DNA of 7,652 nt, taken from NCBI GenBank assembly GCA_905373665.1, contig CAJPTV010000104.1:1-7652 (forward strand), read 5' to 3'. The notes below the pieces were generated by a model. The model was not told where the DNA came from and ran no database searches. It saw only the letters and a program-made list of their open reading frames with translations. The position numbers and the translations under genes were made by a program. This stretch comes from Bacteroidia bacterium. GTDB taxonomy: Bacteria > Bacteroidota > Bacteroidia > Bacteroidales > CAJPTX01. Positions 6,446 through 7,652 of this stretch are shown here, piece after piece (within the stretch, counting starts at the first letter, position 1; each line of letters begins with the position of its first letter).

Positions 6446-6477
6446 CAAAAATACAGATTCTACGCATTAGAAAGTAA
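6446..6477 (-). promoter_or_regulatory. Bacteroidota-type promoter for the secreted protein gene
   Basis: TATTTTTG (6453-6446, minus strand) is an exact TAnnTTTG match. A partial -33 element TTA (6477-6475) lies upstream with a 21-base spacer. The start would be near 6440, giving a leader of about 50 bases almost filled by the hairpin at 6434-6400. Confidence 0.6.
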
Positions 6478-6486
6478 TACCCCGCC

Positions 6487-6498
6487 CCTAGCGCTAGG
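6487..6498. promoter_or_regulatory. Perfect 12-bp palindrome, candidate operator in the divergent gap
   Basis: CCTAGCGCTAGG is its own reverse complement. It lies 9 bases upstream of the -33 position of the secreted-gene promoter and 63 bases before the kinase ATG, a suitable place for a dimeric regulator acting on either gene. The binding protein is unknown; chance occurrence is possible. Confidence 0.4.
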
Positions 6499-6561
6499 AC
6501 TCGCCGCGTATCTTTCCCACTCTTTCGTACGTTATTACCCTGTAACCAAATATTTGAGGGT

Positions 6562-7652
6562 ATGTCAGGGCTCTTTACTACCACGCGCGACAAACGCGTC
6601 GACCATCTTCTCCTTGTGGCGATTAACCAGCAAAAGGTTGACTATATCTCTCCTGCCCTTTGCGCATTTCTGGGGTGGGCAACAGCACCACCGACGACGC
6701 CCCTTCAAATACTCCCAGAGAATGTATGGGAAGATATCCAACGCCACCCCGCCGAGCCACTGCCACACACGGGCGAGCTGGTCTGCCTGCGCCCAGACGC
6801 TACGCAGGTGCGCTGCCACGTCATCCACTACGTGTTTAACCCCGTCCACCATCTCTTACTCCTAGCCCCCTACGGGGCGTCGCGAAGCGGGCTGCGCGAG
6901 CTCTTCGATTTTATGAATCACGAGACGCGCACCCCCATCAATTCCATCCTCGGACTAATCGAGCTCCTGAGTCAAACCTCCCTCTCGGAAGAACAACGCC
7001 AGTATATCGACGCGATGCGGAGCTCGGCCGCCTCACTCCTGCACCTTCTCAACGATGCCCTCGACAGCTCGCGTATCAGTGCGGGGAAACTCGAGCTTAA
7101 GAAAGAGCTCTTTGACCTCTACGACGTCGCGCGGCGTACGACCGAGCGTAACCAGCTGTTGCACCCACACCTGAAGGTCTCCTTGGAATATGACCCTGCC
7201 CTCCCACACCAGATCTATGCCGACGGTCACCGCATCGAGCAGGTGCTCGTCAACATCATGTCCAATGCCCTAAAACATACCCCTAAGGGGGGAGTAACCC
7301 TGCGTATCGGCTTCGGGAATAGCCCCTCCTCGTTGCGTATCGATATCGAAGATACAGGCACAGGCATTGCCCCTGAAGAGCAGCAGCGTCTCTTTTCCCC
7401 CTATGAGCGCACCGAGGGCAATACCACCATGGGGAGCGGCCTAGGGCTCTACATCTCTAAGCAAATCGTCTCTCTTCACGAGGGAACTATTGGGTTAAAA
7501 AGCACCCTCGGGCAAGGAACTACCGTCATGATCGAGCTCCCCCTCCTCCATCCCGCAGGGACGTCCCTTTCCCCCACCACGTCAGACCCTGCAGACCAGT
7601 CGCAATACGCCGCCTATACAGACCAGCCGCTGCTTTTGGTGGATGACAACAT
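6562..7652 (+). CDS. Soluble histidine kinase, probably hybrid with a C-terminal receiver domain (3' cut by window edge)
   Basis: At least 363 residues, open to the right edge. Residues 1-113 have no signal peptide or clear membrane helix and look PAS-like (YISPALCAFLGW, later CHVIHYVFNPVHHLLLLAP), so the sensor is probably cytoplasmic; this part is inference. The HisKA domain has the phospho-acceptor His120 in NHETRTPINSILG. The ATP-binding domain shows the N box EQVLVNIMSNALKH (226-239, Asn231/Asn235), the G1 box DTGTGI (264-269), an F-box-like LFSPYER (277-283) and the G2 box GSGLGLYISKQIV (291-303). After a Ser/Thr/Pro/Asp-rich linker (about 329-356) PLLLVDDN (356-363) begins what looks like a receiver domain, its acidic pair being Asp361 and Asp362. 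The start at 6562 is the first ATG after an in-frame TAA at 6475; GAGGG lies too close to the ATG to be a usual ribosome binding site. It is transcribed divergently from the secreted protein gene. The partner output is outside the window. Confidence 0.92.
   Translation, partial: MSGLFTTTRDKRVDHLLLVAINQQKVDYISPALCAFLGWATAPPTTPLQILPENVWEDIQRHPAEPLPHTGELVCLRPDATQVRCHVIHYVFNPVHHLLLLAPYGASRSGLRELFDFMNHETRTPINSILGLIELLSQTSLSEEQRQYIDAMRSSAASLLHLLNDALDSSRISAGKLELKKELFDLYDVARRTTERNQLLHPHLKVSLEYDPALPHQIYADGHRIEQVLVNIMSNALKHTPKGGVTLRIGFGNSPSSLRIDIEDTGTGIAPEEQQRLFSPYERTEGNTTMGSGLGLYISKQIVSLHEGTIGLKSTLGQGTTVMIELPLLHPAGTSLSPTTSDPADQSQYAAYTDQPLLLVDDN

Noticed and set aside
6509..6516. TATCTTTC as a possible -7 box for the kinase gene
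   Set aside because: It misses the final G of TAnnTTTG and has no TTG at the right spacing upstream; too weak to list as a promoter.
6554..6865. Plus-strand frame of 103 codons at the start of the kinase region
   Set aside because: It is out of frame with the kinase, whose own frame continues with HisKA and ATPase motifs from 6562; the translation is low-complexity and basic.

Overview
The window most likely comes from the chromosome of a Bacteroidota bacterium, probably order Bacteroidales, perhaps near Porphyromonas. This is inferred from several signs. Three or four intergenic regions carry the Bacteroidota -7 promoter motif TAnnTTTG. Nearly all genes lack a Shine-Dalgarno sequence. There is a soluble hybrid-type histidine kinase, a secreted protein with a carboxypeptidase-regulatory-like domain, and an AAA-ATPase-like/PD-(D/E)XK protein of the kind often multicopy in this phylum. 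The genus cannot be fixed from sequence alone. Base composition looks moderate in the genes and clearly AT-rich in the gap around 4080-4290.

Layout, left to right. The window opens with the C-terminal tail of a type I restriction specificity subunit (hsdS, 2-226, +) closed by an intrinsic terminator. A complete ALDH3-like aldehyde dehydrogenase follows (294-1652, +). It meets, tail to tail with an 18-base overlap, an AAA-ATPase-like/PD-(D/E)XK nuclease-family protein (1635-3272, -) that has its own promoter and an unusually strong ribosome binding site. Upstream on the same minus strand are tadA (3347-3790), the tRNA-wobble adenosine deaminase, and tRNA-His(GTG) (3982-4056), which has a clear promoter and its own terminator.

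After an AT-rich divergent gap comes a compact membrane chemoreceptor-like protein (4293-5408, +) with three predicted membrane segments, a HAMP domain and a full signalling domain but no periplasmic sensor. It converges on a secreted protein of unknown function (5425-6390, -). A terminator between the two contains both stop codons. The secreted protein gene has a promoter followed at once by a terminator-like hairpin in its short leader, which suggests attenuation. A 171-base divergent gap with a perfect 12-bp palindrome separates it from a histidine kinase (6562 to the right edge, +) that runs into a receiver domain cut off by the window.

The genes do not form one pathway. The left and middle parts hold restriction, metabolic and tRNA housekeeping functions. 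The right third holds signalling and envelope genes, where the divergent secreted-protein/kinase pair could be functionally linked. No CRISPR array, insertion sequence, rRNA or replication origin was seen, and no gene-free stretch exceeds 300 bases. I found no convincing wholly new multi-gene system. The best leads are the leader hairpin at 6400-6434, the palindrome beside it, and the sensorless chemoreceptor.
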